This document shows positions 27,370-36,012 of a stretch of 64,000 nucleotides of DNA, piece after piece (position 1 is the stretch's first letter; each line of letters opens with the position of its first letter). A model generated the notes under the pieces. That model was not told the DNA's origin. It ran no database searches and saw only the letters and a program-made list of their open reading frames with translations. The stretch spans positions 1 through 64,000 of the forward strand of contig JAOPYE010000003.1 of assembly GCA_025964775.1 (NCBI GenBank), given 5' to 3'. Source of the DNA: Marmoricola sp. Its GTDB lineage: Bacteria; Actinomycetota; Actinomycetes; Propionibacteriales; Nocardioidaceae. A program made the position numbers and the translations under genes.

Positions 27370-27867
27370 TCAGCGCGGGAACAAGGGCGCAACCGTGAGC
27401 GTGAAGGGCCAGGTCGTGCGTCCGTCGTCCACGTCGTGGAGCGCCTCGCGGTGCTCCGCCAGCACGTGGTGCGCGCTGGTCAGCGCCTCCAGCCCGGTGG
27501 CGAACGGACCGGTGTAGGTCACGAACCCCGTCGTCGAGTCCCGGGTGATCACGATGTGCGGCCACGCGGCCGCGTCGACCTCAGCCTCGAGCGTCGCGCG
27601 CTGCAGCAACAGGCTCGCCGTACCCGCGCTCATCCGGGCCAGGTCCTCGACCGGGTAGGCGCCCGGCGGAACGGGTGCACGGTCGTCCGGCCAGTGACCA
27701 GGGGCGTGCGCGCCGTACTCGTGGAACCCGGGTGGGCACTCGCAGTCCGACGTCGCCGGTGATTCGACGAGGTTGAGGTGCCTGCCGGTCGTGGCCGTAC
27801 GCCGCCGGCGCGGGCGACCCGGCTTGCGGTGGCGCGGCTCAGGGTGGTCGTCATCGTTCGTGGGCAC
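27370..27867 (-). CDS. Hypothetical protein with a basic AT-hook-like N-terminus
   Basis: 165 residues from the GTG at 27867, with GGAG a few bases upstream. The N-terminus carries an AT-hook-like basic run (RKPGRPRRRR, about 15-24), followed by a Cys motif ATSDCECPPGFHEYG and a compact C-terminal domain (HIVITRDSTTGFVTYTGPFATGLEAL). No known family recognised; nucleic-acid binding is plausible but unproven. It is convergent with the pirin gene. Confidence 0.6.
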   Translation of the reverse strand: MPTNDDDHPEPRHRKPGRPRRRRTATTGRHLNLVESPATSDCECPPGFHEYGAHAPGHWPDDRAPVPPGAYPVEDLARMSAGTASLLLQRATLEAEVDAAAWPHIVITRDSTTGFVTYTGPFATGLEALTSAHHVLAEHREALHDVDDGRTTWPFTLTVAPLFPR

Positions 27868-27995
27868 GCGGTCTCCAGGGAGGGGGAGGGGACTGTCGTG
27901 ACAGTGACCTCGCCGGTGACGACCTCTGACGACGGATGTGTCGTGACCTGGATCACTTCCGGGACGCACCAGCCGTCGGACGATCCGGAAATGAC

Positions 27996-28024
27996 GAAGG
28001 CCCCTCCGTGTCGAAGGGGCCTTC
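27996..28024 (-). terminator. Terminator of tRNA-His
   Basis: Ten-bp stem GAAGGCCCCT / AGGGGCCTTC (27996-28005, 28015-28024), two bases beyond the CCA end of the tRNA on the minus strand. Confidence 0.7.
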
Positions 28025-28026
28025 AT

Positions 28027-28103
28027 TGGGGTGAGTAACGGGACTTGAACCCGCGACATCCGCCACCACAAGGCGGCGCTCTACCAGCTGAGCTATACCC
28101 ACC
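28027..28103 (-). tRNA. tRNA-His(GUG)
   Basis: Cloverleaf with acceptor GTGGGTA/TACTCAC, an extra 5' G (position -1) opposite discriminator C73 as required for tRNA-His, anticodon GTG in loop TTGTGGT, and encoded CCA. Confidence 0.96.
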
Positions 28104-28148
28104 ATCGCTCGTGCCTTCGGCGCGAGCAGGAAGAAGTGTACCGAAAGT

Positions 28149-28793
28149 TCAGGGGTGCTCTGGACCGGGTTCGGCGGACTCGGTGGTCGCGCCGGTGAGG
28201 GCGCCCTGGTGGAGCGCGGCGATGCGGCGGGCTTCGTCGGTGTCGATGCCGGGCGAGGGCACGAAAACCGCTTCGCGGTAGAAGCGGAGCTCCTCGATGC
28301 TCTCCTGGATGTCGGCCAGGGCGCGGTGGCCGCCGGACTTCGCCGGCGCGTTGAAGTAGGTGCGCGGGTACCAGCGCCGCGACAGTTCCTTGATCGAGGA
28401 CACGTCGACGATCCGGTAGTGCAGGAAGGCCTCGAGCGCGGGCATGTCGCGGCTGAGGAACGAGCGGTCGGTGGCCACGGTGTTGCCCGCGAGCGGCGGC
28501 CGGCTGCCGTCAGGGCAGTACTCCTTGATGTAGGCCAGCACCTGGGCCTCGGCCTCGGCCATGGTCATCCCGCCGTCGAGCTCGTCGAGCAGCCCTGACT
28601 TGACGTGCATGTCGCGGACGAAGGGCACCATCTGCTCCAGCGCCTCGGCGGGAGGCTTGATGACCACGTCGATCCCGTCTCCGATCACGTTCAGGTCGAA
28701 GTCGGTCACCAGGGCCGCCACCTCGATCAAGGCGTCGGCACCCAGGTCCAGGCCGGTCATCTCACAGTCGATCCACACCAGTCGGTCGCTCAC
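28149..28793 (-). CDS. orn: Oligoribonuclease
   Basis: 214 residues; DEDDh 3'-to-5' exonuclease that degrades di- to pentaribonucleotides, including pGpG, and is essential in many bacteria. Exo I WIDCEMTGLD (catalytic Asp and Glu), Exo II LAGNTVATDRSFL, and Exo III HRALADIQESI (His and Asp) are all present. The start is a GTG at 28793; TAGGCT lies eight bases upstream. A C-terminal tail (TTESAEPGPEHP) is longer than in E. coli, common in actinobacteria. Confidence 0.96.
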   Translation of the reverse strand: MSDRLVWIDCEMTGLDLGADALIEVAALVTDFDLNVIGDGIDVVIKPPAEALEQMVPFVRDMHVKSGLLDELDGGMTMAEAEAQVLAYIKEYCPDGSRPPLAGNTVATDRSFLSRDMPALEAFLHYRIVDVSSIKELSRRWYPRTYFNAPAKSGGHRALADIQESIEELRFYREAVFVPSPGIDTDEARRIAALHQGALTGATTESAEPGPEHP

Positions 28794-28878
28794 GAGGCGT
28801 GAGCCTACTCAAGTTTCCGCGACCGGCTCGTTCAGGTTCTGTCGTGGGCCTGCTCAGGTTCGACTCAGGGGTGCCCTC

Positions 28879-28884
28879 TAGATT
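28879..28884 (+). promoter_or_regulatory. -10 element of the DsbA-like gene (leaderless)
   Basis: TAGATT ending six bases before the ATG at 28891. Confidence 0.5.
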
Positions 28885-28890
28885 GACCGC

Positions 28891-29610
28891 ATGCAGCGCT
28901 TGCCCGAGCAGACGGAGGCGATCAGTGCCGAGCAGGCTCGTCAGGAACGCAACCGCAACATCGGCCTGATCGCGATGGCGGTGGTCCTGATCAGCGCTGT
29001 GGTCGCTGCTGGCGCGTGGTACGGCTCGGACTCCGGCAACGCTCCGACTGCGGTCCACCTCGCCGTTGCTGCCGGTGACGGGACGGTGGTGGTCGGCAAG
29101 GCGTCGGCTCCGGTGAAGGTCACCATCTACGAGGATTTCCTGTGCCCCTCGTGCAAGGAGCTGGAGGACTCGACCCGCGACTACCTTCGCGAGAACGCGG
29201 CCAGCGGCACGGTCCAGGTCACCTATCACCCGATCGACCTGCTCACGGCGACCACCTACTCGGCCCGCGCGCTGAACGCCTGGGCCGTGGTGCTCAAGAA
29301 CGGCACCCCGCGGCAGGCCCTGACGCTGCACGACCTCTTCTACGAGAACCAGCCGTACGAGACGGATGCCGACAGCACGACGAACGCGGACATCGCCAAA
29401 CTGGTCACCCGGTCCGGGGCAACCGGCAGCGCGGTCACCGCGGCGCTGTCGACCACCGACACCGCTTTCCTCACCGCCGCCCAGCAGGCGATGGTGACAG
29501 CGAAGGTCACCGGCGCGCCGACGATCTACCTCGACGGCAAGGAACTCGCAGCGGCAAGTGTCGCGGACCTGGTCACCGAGATCGAGAACGCCGTGGACGC
29601 GGCCTCCTGA
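28891..29610 (+). CDS. Membrane-anchored DsbA-family thiol oxidoreductase
   Basis: 239 residues: a short cytoplasmic N-terminus, one membrane helix (about 24-45), then an extracytoplasmic thioredoxin-fold domain. The active site is CPSC (EDFLCPSCKELE) and the cis-Pro loop is VTGAPTIYLDGKEL. Such proteins fold secreted proteins or maintain cytochrome cysteines. The insertion helical domain (about 120-200) is DsbA-like. No DsbB/VKOR gene is adjacent. Confidence 0.9.
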   Translation: MQRLPEQTEAISAEQARQERNRNIGLIAMAVVLISAVVAAGAWYGSDSGNAPTAVHLAVAAGDGTVVVGKASAPVKVTIYEDFLCPSCKELEDSTRDYLRENAASGTVQVTYHPIDLLTATTYSARALNAWAVVLKNGTPRQALTLHDLFYENQPYETDADSTTNADIAKLVTRSGATGSAVTAALSTTDTAFLTAAQQAMVTAKVTGAPTIYLDGKELAAASVADLVTEIENAVDAAS

Positions 29611-29644
29611 ACGGCGCGCCCGGCCGGTCGGGCACAATCGGATC

Positions 29645-29902
29645 ATGAAGGTCGAGCGGGTCCAGAAGACGGTCATGTCCGCGCTGATGGCGACCACGGC
29701 GGTCATCTTCGCGACCGGCCTCGCCCTGCTGGCGGGCCATTCCGACCGGGCCGGAGCCAAGCCGGGTCTGCTGATCATCGCCGGGGTCGTCGGCGTGGCC
29801 GCTGTCGCAGCGACCCGGGTCATCCACGACAAGTCGCCGCTCTCGGTGTGGCTGGTGCTGGGAGTCGTCCCGGCCGCCGTCGGCTGGCTCTTCGTACGGT
29901 GA
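29645..29902 (+). CDS. Small membrane protein, unknown
   Basis: 85 residues with three hydrophobic stretches (about 10-30, 41-58 and 66-84). Short basic N-terminus MKVERVQK. No family recognised. Its stop overlaps the adenosine deaminase start (GTGA), so the two are co-translated; similar small membrane proteins accompany many actinobacterial genes without known role. Confidence 0.65.
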   Translation: MKVERVQKTVMSALMATTAVIFATGLALLAGHSDRAGAKPGLLIIAGVVGVAAVAATRVIHDKSPLSVWLVLGVVPAAVGWLFVR

Positions 29903-30960
29903 GGCCAGTGAGCGACGTCCTCGAGCCCGTCTCTGGTTCGACCGCCGGTTCGATCTCCGGGTTCATCGCCGGCATGCCCAAGGCCGAGCTGCACGTCCAC
30001 CACGTCGGTTCGGCCTCGCCCCGGATCGTGGCTGAGCTCGCCGAGCGCTACCCGGGGGTCGTGCCGAGCGACCCGGCTGCCCTGCGCGACTTCTTCGCGT
30101 TCAGCGATTTCGCGCACTTCATCGAGGTCTACCTGGCTGTGGTCGACCTGATCCGCACGCCGGAGGACATCCGGCTGCTCACCTACGAGATCGCACGCGA
30201 GATGGCCCAGGGCCAGTCGCTGCGCTACGCCGAGCTCACCTGCACGCCGTACACGTCGGTGATCCGGGGGATCCCGATCGAGGCCTACAGCGAGGCGATC
30301 GAGGACGCGCGCGCCGCTGCGCTGCGCGACTTCGGGATGCGGTTGCAGTGGATCTACGACATCCCCGGCGAGAGCGGGATCCCGGCTGCCGACGCGACGC
30401 TGGACTACGTGCTGAACCATCCGACCGACGGCCTCGTGGCCTTCGGTCTCGGCGGGCCCGAGGTCGGCGTACCGAGGCCGCAGTTCGCCTCGCACTTCGC
30501 CGCGGCCAGGGCAGTCGGGCTGCACAGCGTCCCGCACGCCGGCGAGACCACCGGGCCCCAGACGATCTGGGACGCCCTGACGGTGCTCGGTGCCGAGCGG
30601 ATCGGCCATGGCACGTCGGCCGCGCAGGACCCGGCCCTGCTCGAACACCTGGCGCAGAGCGGGATCGCGCTGGAGGTCTGCCCGTCGAGCAACGTCGCGA
30701 CCCGCGCCGTGGAGCGGCTCGAGGACCACCCGATCACGGTGTTCCGCGACGCCGGCGTGACGGTGACCGTCAACAGCGACGACCCGCCGATGTTCGGCAC
30801 CACGCTGAACCACGAGTACGAGATCGCGGCCGGGCTGCTCGGCCTCGATCGCGCCGGCGTCGGGGAGCTTGCGAAGACCGCCGTGCGGGTCTCCTTCGCC
30901 GACGAGGCGTTCAAGGACGGGCTCTGCGCGGAGATCGACGCCTACGTCGGGGATGTGTAA
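29899..30960 (+). CDS. Adenosine deaminase family protein
   Basis: 353 residues from the GTG at 29899 (a GTG at 29908 is also possible). Metal and catalytic motifs: PKAELHVHHVGS (HxH), PHAGE (His and catalytic Glu), RIGHG (catalytic His) and NSDDP (Asp pair). The usual substrate is adenosine, giving inosine; the HxHHVG variant of the common HxHLEG motif leaves room for a related 6-aminopurine substrate. A hairpin terminator begins right after the stop. Next to it lies a BMP/PnrA-like lipoprotein, suggesting purine nucleoside use. Confidence 0.92.
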   Translation: MRPVSDVLEPVSGSTAGSISGFIAGMPKAELHVHHVGSASPRIVAELAERYPGVVPSDPAALRDFFAFSDFAHFIEVYLAVVDLIRTPEDIRLLTYEIAREMAQGQSLRYAELTCTPYTSVIRGIPIEAYSEAIEDARAAALRDFGMRLQWIYDIPGESGIPAADATLDYVLNHPTDGLVAFGLGGPEVGVPRPQFASHFAAARAVGLHSVPHAGETTGPQTIWDALTVLGAERIGHGTSAAQDPALLEHLAQSGIALEVCPSSNVATRAVERLEDHPITVFRDAGVTVTVNSDDPPMFGTTLNHEYEIAAGLLGLDRAGVGELAKTAVRVSFADEAFKDGLCAEIDAYVGDV

Positions 30961-30989
30961 GGGCCAGCGGTCTCATACTCCGCTGGCCC
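30961..30989 (+). terminator. Terminator of the adenosine deaminase operon
   Basis: Ten-bp perfect stem GGGCCAGCGG / CCGCTGGCCC with a nine-base loop, starting directly after the stop codon. Confidence 0.8.
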
Positions 30990-31103
30990 TCCACATTTCT
31001 ACGTCAGTCCCACCGGCCAGATTGGCTTCGACACGCGTACTGGGTGGGGCGAATCACCGTGCAGCGGGTGAATTCGGCGAAAACACGGCCCGCCCGGACA
31101 GGT

Positions 31104-31146
31104 CGAAGCCCGCCTTGTCGCGTGCGGGACGACGAGACGGGCTTCG
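31104..31146 (-). terminator. Stem-loop downstream of the BMP lipoprotein gene
   Basis: Arms of 17 bases (31104-31120, 31130-31146) with two mismatches and a nine-base loop, about 110 bases after the minus-strand gene. The 31000-31255 gap otherwise shows no gene. Confidence 0.45.
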
Positions 31147-31255
31147 CTGGGCGTCCGTGGGAAAACGTCGCCCGGTCCGGGTGTCGCCCTTGTACCCGTG
31201 ACCAGAACGTCCGAAACCTGTCTGTGTGCGGCCGGGAACGGCGTACAGCGCTGCG

Positions 31256-32371
31256 TTAGTGGCTGGCGGGTACCGACCCGACCACACCTGTGACCAGGTA
31301 GTTCATCGCGTCGATCTCCGCTCGCGTCGGTGTCTGCCCGGCCGGGACGCGGAGGTGACCGTCACGGTCGGTGATCGGTCCGGTGAACGGCGACCAGCCC
31401 GCCCGCATGCGGGTCTCGGCCCCGGCGACCAGCGCCCGTGTCCGGGCACTCACCAGCGGACTCATCTCCGAGAGCACGAACGGGTTGTCCCCGGTCGCCA
31501 GTCCACCGCGGAAATCGTGGTTGTACCGGCTGGTCACGAACCGCCCCTCGCGGATCGTCCTGACGATGTCGACGAGGAGGTCCGACCAGGACCACACGGC
31601 TCCGACGAGGTAGCCGTGGGGTGCCTCCTGGGAGCCGTCCTCGTGGTAGCCGATGGAGCGGATCCCGGCGTGCTCGGCGGCGTCCAGGACCGTGCGGGTG
31701 CAGTCCTGGTGCTGGGTGAGGACGTCGGCTCCCTCGCGGATCAGGGCGAGGGCTGCTTGCTCCTGCACCGGAGGGTTGCACCAGCTGCCGGTGAACCGCA
31801 CGTGCACCGTGGCGTCCGGACGCACCGTGCGGGCGCCGAGGAGGAAGGCGTTGATGTTGTTGAAGACCGCCGGGATCGGGAAGGCTGCCACGAACCCGAG
31901 GACCCCCGTCTTGGTGGCGGCACCGGCGACGATGCCCGACTGGTACACCGGCTCTTCCATGGTGCCCCAGTAAGTGCCGAAGTTGTCGAGCTGGGGCTTC
32001 TTCTCGATCCCGCCCTGGTGCAGCACCGTCACGTCGGGGTGTCGCTTCGCAACGCGGAACGCGGCGTCGAGGTAGCCGTAGCTGGTCGCGAAGATGATGG
32101 TCGCCCCGCGTCGGATGAGCGATTCCATCGCCTGCTCGGCGGCGTCGCCGGTCTCCGGGACGTGTGCCACGCGCAGGATGTGGGTGTCTGGCATCGCCCG
32201 CGCCAGCGCCTCGCTGCCTTCCCAGATCGCCTGGCTGTAGCCGAGGTCGTGATCGTCGGCGATGAAGACGAAACCGATGGTCAGTTGGCGGTTGCCGGTT
32301 GGTGGCGGAGCGCTCCCGCACGCAGCAAGCACGGTCATGGCGATCACCAGCCACACGCGCTGACGCAGCAC
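31256..32371 (-). CDS. BMP/PnrA-like nucleoside-binding lipoprotein (Med type)
   Basis: 371 residues from a GTG at 32371 with GGAGGC just upstream. The N-terminus ends in the lipobox LAAC (VIAMTVLAACGS), so it is lipid-anchored outside the membrane. The mature protein has the BMP-family periplasmic-binding fold (IGFVFIADDHDLGYSQ, then IIFATSYGYLDAAFRVAKRH). BMP proteins commonly bind purine nucleosides. No ABC permease or ATPase accompanies it, and it is divergent from a CHASE-domain histidine kinase, so a sensory role is possible. Confidence 0.87.
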   Translation of the reverse strand: MLRQRVWLVIAMTVLAACGSAPPPTGNRQLTIGFVFIADDHDLGYSQAIWEGSEALARAMPDTHILRVAHVPETGDAAEQAMESLIRRGATIIFATSYGYLDAAFRVAKRHPDVTVLHQGGIEKKPQLDNFGTYWGTMEEPVYQSGIVAGAATKTGVLGFVAAFPIPAVFNNINAFLLGARTVRPDATVHVRFTGSWCNPPVQEQAALALIREGADVLTQHQDCTRTVLDAAEHAGIRSIGYHEDGSQEAPHGYLVGAVWSWSDLLVDIVRTIREGRFVTSRYNHDFRGGLATGDNPFVLSEMSPLVSARTRALVAGAETRMRAGWSPFTGPITDRDGHLRVPAGQTPTRAEIDAMNYLVTGVVGSVPASH

Positions 32372-32506
32372 AACGCCTCCCTCTCCCTGGCCTGTGACCA
32401 CGGTGTCGCACCCGGGCAGGGAATGCAGGCGATCTGGCACATTCGGCACAACTCGGTCGATAGTGTTTCGCTTGTCCACATCATCTCAACGAGAGCGCGG
32501 GTCGGT

Positions 32507-34231
32507 ATGCGGGAAACGACGCGCATCCACCCGCTTGCCGCCATCGTGGGATGCGCGGTGATCGGCCTGACGATCACGACCGTGCTCACCAGCTCGGTGC
32601 TCGGACGCGAACGCACGAGTGCGGCGGTTGAGACGAACACGAGACTCGTCGCCGTCGGCGACGCGATCGATCGACAGGTGTTGCTGTACGCCGAGACGTT
32701 GTTCGGCCTTCGCGAGGCCTTCGCCCACGCGCCCGGTCTGAGCAACCAGGACTTCCACGACCTCCTGGACATCACCGCCTTGACGCGCCGCATCCCCGGC
32801 GCCGAGTCGGTCAGCTTTAACAAGTCCGTCCCCGATGCACAGCTCGGCGCGTTCCAGGAAGGTGTGCGACGCCGGGTTCCCGGGTTCACGGTGCATCCGG
32901 CATCGCACGTCGGTGAGCACGTCGTCGTGGACTACCTCGAGCCCGCAGTGCCGGGTTCGCCCGCCCTGGGCCTCGACATCGCTGCGGACCCGGTACGCCG
33001 CGAGGCGCTGGTGTTCGCACGCGACAGCGGCGAGCTCTCGGCGACCAGGCCGCTCTCTCTCGTGCAGGGGCCGCCCGGCCCCGGATTCCTGCTCATGCTC
33101 GCTGCCTACGACGAGAGCCCGGTGCCGGTGACGACCCCCGCGAGGGACCGCCACTTCCTCGGCGTTCTCGTCGCCGCGTTCGCCGCCGACACGATGATCG
33201 ACCAGACAGCCGAGGCTCGTCGCGGTCTGCCGGTGGCCGTCTACGACGCCGGCCCGACCGTGAACACGCCGCGGGCCCAGCCTCGGCTCGCCGACTGGGT
33301 TGCCGGCAAGAGGGTGTCCGAGTACACCAATTACGCCGACATCAACGTCGGTAGCCGACGCTGGCGTCTGGTCACCGACTCGCCGGTCACCGCGGACACC
33401 GCGCCGGCGGTGGCCACCGCGATCAGCGGCGCGGCGTTGACCCTCCTGGTTGTCGGGTTGTTCAGCGCGCTGTACCTGAGCCGCCGGAGGGCGTTGAGGC
33501 TGGCCGAGAGCATGACTACGGACCTGCAGGCACGCAAGGAGGAGCTGCGAGCGGCGAACGAGTCGCTCCGCGAGTTCATCGACATCGCCGCGCACGACCT
33601 GCGCTCGCCCCTGGTCTCGATCGCCGGCTTCAACGCGCTCCTGAACGACGACCAGGTCGATCTCACCGAGGACGAACGGGTCACCGCGGTCACGACGATC
33701 GAGCGGCAGTCGCGCCACATGAGCCGGCTCATCGATGACCTCCTGACGATGTCGAGCATCGATGGCAGCGCCCTTCGTACCCGCCCCGAGGACGTCGTGC
33801 TGGTCGATGCCATCCAGGACTGCCTGGAATCGACCGAGGGTTACTCGAAGATCGTCGAGGTCGTGTGTGAGCCGGACCTGGTCGTGCGCGTCGACGCACA
33901 CCACCTCCGGCGCATCCTGGACAACTGCGTCCACAACGCCGTGAAGTACGGAAGTCCGCCGGTTCGGATCGTCGCGGCGCGAGCGGGGAGTGAGGTCGAG
34001 ATCCGCGTGCTGGACCAAGGCCCCGGAATCCCCAAGGAGCTCGAACCCAGACTCTTCGGCAAGTTCGCCCGGGCCGACAACTCCGACACGAAGGCCCACA
34101 AGGGCACGGGTCTGGGGCTGTCGATCGTCCGGGGCCTGGCCGAAGCCAACGGCGGTCGTGCGCTGTACGAACCGAACACCCCCCGTGGTGCGTGTTTCAT
34201 CGTCCGCCTGCCTGCCGCGGCGATCCGCTGA
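32507..34231 (+). CDS. CHASE-domain sensor histidine kinase
   Basis: 574 residues. TM1 (about 10-32), an extracellular CHASE domain (about 55-270; ETLFGLREAF...RIPGAESVSFNK is typical), TM2 (about 303-325), coiled linker, HisKA with His363 in DIAAHDLRSPLVS, and HATPase (DNCVHNAVKYGSPP N-box; KGTGLGLSIVRGLAEANGG G-box). CHASE domains bind small ligands outside the cell; the divergent BMP lipoprotein may deliver one. No response regulator is adjacent. The open frame extends far upstream, but only from this ATG is it kinase. Confidence 0.9.
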   Translation: MRETTRIHPLAAIVGCAVIGLTITTVLTSSVLGRERTSAAVETNTRLVAVGDAIDRQVLLYAETLFGLREAFAHAPGLSNQDFHDLLDITALTRRIPGAESVSFNKSVPDAQLGAFQEGVRRRVPGFTVHPASHVGEHVVVDYLEPAVPGSPALGLDIAADPVRREALVFARDSGELSATRPLSLVQGPPGPGFLLMLAAYDESPVPVTTPARDRHFLGVLVAAFAADTMIDQTAEARRGLPVAVYDAGPTVNTPRAQPRLADWVAGKRVSEYTNYADINVGSRRWRLVTDSPVTADTAPAVATAISGAALTLLVVGLFSALYLSRRRALRLAESMTTDLQARKEELRAANESLREFIDIAAHDLRSPLVSIAGFNALLNDDQVDLTEDERVTAVTTIERQSRHMSRLIDDLLTMSSIDGSALRTRPEDVVLVDAIQDCLESTEGYSKIVEVVCEPDLVVRVDAHHLRRILDNCVHNAVKYGSPPVRIVAARAGSEVEIRVLDQGPGIPKELEPRLFGKFARADNSDTKAHKGTGLGLSIVRGLAEANGGRALYEPNTPRGACFIVRLPAAAIR

Positions 34232-34252
34232 CAGGCCCGCCGGCGCACAGCA

Positions 34253-34291
34253 ATCTGGGCGGCGGAACAAGGAATGTTCCGCCGCCCAGAT
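34253..34291. terminator. Bidirectional terminator between kinase and IPT/TIG gene
   Basis: Perfect 16-bp stem (34253-34268, 34276-34291) with a seven-base loop, between two convergent genes. Confidence 0.82.
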
Positions 34292-34310
34292 CTCGAACCT
34301 GACGCTGCGC

Positions 34311-35390
34311 CTACTGGGCGACGTAGGTGTACGTGCTACCCGACGTCAGCGCGCTGGTCAGACCACCGGTGACGACGACCTTGACGGTCTGCGGTCCGAC
34401 GTACGGGCTGGCGGCCGCCGGGACGGTGCAGACGATCGAGGTGGCGGTCGGGACACCGGAGACCGGGCACGCGACACCTCCCACGGTCACGGTGTCGTTC
34501 GCGGCCGTGGTGGAGAACCCGGTACCGGTGACGGTGATCTTGTTGCCACCCTCCGAGGCGCCGAAGGCCGGTGCCACAGCGATGGTCGACCCACCGATCT
34601 GGAAGTCGAACGTCCCGGCAGTGGCAGGAGCGCCGTAGACGAAGGACTTGCTGACGCCGTTGTTGGTGATCTTCAGCACGGGGGCAGCGTCGGCCGCGTG
34701 GGCACCGAGGACACCGGTGAAGTAGTTGCCGGCAGTGCCGTTGGTACCGACGAGGGTCACCTTGCTCAGCGCAACCCCGTCGAGCGTCGCGGAGAGCGGC
34801 GTCGCGGTGCTGTTCGAGAATCCGGTCGCGCCGGAGATGACCCGGATGACAGCGCCGCCCTTGGTCGAGGCCGAGGTGCCGACAGCGGTCTGTGCGGCGT
34901 ACGACAGGCCGGCGGTGTTGTCGGTCATGACCGGGCGAACGGTGGCGCTGGCTACGGCGATCGTCGGCGGGGCCACGAACGAGAGTGCCTGGGCACCACC
35001 GACCGCTGCCGGGTTGCTGACAGCGACGCCGCCGACAGAGTCGGTGATGGTCACGGTCTTGTTCGCGCCGGCAACGCAGGTCGCGTCGGTCTTGACCAGC
35101 AGCGAGGTCGAGCTGGAGACGATGTAGGTGGGCGCCGTGCAGCCCTGAACGGCAACGCTCGCGATGGTCGACTCGTCGAAGCCGGTACCGGTCACCGTGA
35201 TGACCTGGTTCGCCGTCGTGGCCGCGACGAGGTGCGGGCCGACGGCGGTGATGGTGTCGATGGTGCTCACGGTTGCACCCGCGGTGCCAGCCAGGAGCAG
35301 GGTTCCGGAAGTCGCAGCGACTGCGATTCCTGCGGCCACCGCGAGGCGCCCGACTCGAGCGCGCCGTGGGGCGCGAGTGGGAAATGACAT
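34311..35390 (-). CDS. Secreted IPT/TIG-domain protein
   Basis: 359 residues from the ATG at 35390, preceded by AAGGAGG at ideal spacing, which suggests strong translation. A signal peptide with a basic start (RAPRRARVGRLAVAAGIAVAATSGTLLLAGTAGA) leads into at least two IPT/TIG Ig-like domains: about 45-110 (VITVTGTGFDESTIASV) and 265-355 (KITVTGTGFSTTAANDTV). Paired cysteines occur in each. Very Thr/Val/Ala-rich, surface or secreted; function unknown, perhaps adhesion or S-layer-like. No sortase motif at the C-terminus. Confidence 0.82.
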   Translation of the reverse strand: MSFPTRAPRRARVGRLAVAAGIAVAATSGTLLLAGTAGATVSTIDTITAVGPHLVAATTANQVITVTGTGFDESTIASVAVQGCTAPTYIVSSSTSLLVKTDATCVAGANKTVTITDSVGGVAVSNPAAVGGAQALSFVAPPTIAVASATVRPVMTDNTAGLSYAAQTAVGTSASTKGGAVIRVISGATGFSNSTATPLSATLDGVALSKVTLVGTNGTAGNYFTGVLGAHAADAAPVLKITNNGVSKSFVYGAPATAGTFDFQIGGSTIAVAPAFGASEGGNKITVTGTGFSTTAANDTVTVGGVACPVSGVPTATSIVCTVPAAASPYVGPQTVKVVVTGGLTSALTSGSTYTYVAQ

Positions 35391-35589
35391 GAGAAATCCT
35401 CCTTGATTTAACCCATCGGAAAATCCGACGAGCGTCGCCATCCATGCGACATCTGCTCAATCGGTGACGGAGGAATCGAACTGAGGGGCGGAAGGTCCCG
35501 ACAAGACTGGTCGTTCGGTGGTCGTTTCCCGCGCAGCGGTGCGCGACCATGTTCAGGTCCCTTGACCGCGCCGCAGGTCGTCGCGCTAC
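35391..35589. other. Long leader/intergenic region of the IPT/TIG gene
   Basis: About 200 bases upstream of the strong ribosome-binding site. It holds a weak hairpin at 35520-35548 but no recognisable riboswitch or operator. Confidence 0.4.
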
Positions 35590-35883
35590 CTAGGGGCTTT
35601 CGACGCCCGAGATCCTGTACTTCGCAACGTCGGCGTCGAGGACGGACGGGATCGAGGGTGACTCGCCCTCCTCGGTGCCTGAAGTACGGAATGCCAGCAG
35701 GGCCTCGTCGCTGTCCCAGCGTTCGTAGATGTTGATCCGCTCGGGGTCGTCCGGATCTGCCGCCTGCACGAAGTCGTAGCACCCCGGCGACTGGCGTGCC
35801 TGGCCAGCCACCCCGGCCACCGCGGCCAGATAGCGATCACGCTCGGTGGCAGCGATTCGCAGATGACCCGCGATGATGATCAC
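35590..35883 (-). CDS. Antibiotic biosynthesis monooxygenase (ABM) domain protein
   Basis: 97 residues, one ABM ferredoxin-like domain. IIIAGHLRIAATERDRYLAAV is the first strand and helix; SPGCYDFVQAADPDDPERINIYERWDS is the diagnostic middle. Such dimeric proteins act as cofactor-free monooxygenases or haem/quinol-handling enzymes; substrate unknown. GTG start at 35883, six bases after TAGCCT, so leaderless. Confidence 0.88.
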   Translation of the reverse strand: MIIIAGHLRIAATERDRYLAAVAGVAGQARQSPGCYDFVQAADPDDPERINIYERWDSDEALLAFRTSGTEEGESPSIPSVLDADVAKYRISGVESP

Positions 35884-35889
35884 CGTCCC

Positions 35890-35895
35890 AGGCTA
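35890..35895 (-). promoter_or_regulatory. -10 element of the ABM gene (leaderless)
   Basis: TAGCCT on the minus strand, six bases before the GTG at 35883. Confidence 0.5.
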
Positions 35896-35961
35896 GTCGG
35901 GCCGGCCTGCTCGAGTGTCTGCTCAGGCCGGCGGCGACGACGTCTGACCTGCGATTCCACC

Positions 35962-36012
35962 GTGGTGCCCCCGGCACAGTGGTGCCCCCGGCACAGTGGT
36001 GCCCCCGGCACG
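35962..36012 (+). repeat. Three tandem 17-bp copies of the tRNA-Arg 3' end (att-like scars)
   Basis: GTGGTGCCCCCGGCACA occurs at 35962-35978 and 35979-35995, and with one change at 35996-36012, where it is the real 3' end of the tRNA. The extra copies look like leftover attachment sites from past integrations, or a local tandem duplication. Confidence 0.7.

Noticed and set aside
28762..30813. Long minus-strand frame (683 codons) over DsbA-like and adenosine deaminase genes
   Set aside because: Repetitive charged sequence, antisense to clear genes; no ribosome-binding site or domain.
31226..32506. Plus-strand open frame continuing upstream of the CHASE kinase
   Set aside because: It is antisense to the BMP lipoprotein, with no domain; the kinase start is the ATG at 32507.
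35391..35589. Possible c-di-GMP riboswitch before the IPT/TIG gene
   Set aside because: Long leader with a strong Shine-Dalgarno, but the conserved GEMM core and tetraloop receptor are not present.
35962..36012. Possible CRISPR array (three tandem 17-mers)
   Set aside because: No spacers between units, and each unit is a copy of the tRNA-Arg 3' end.
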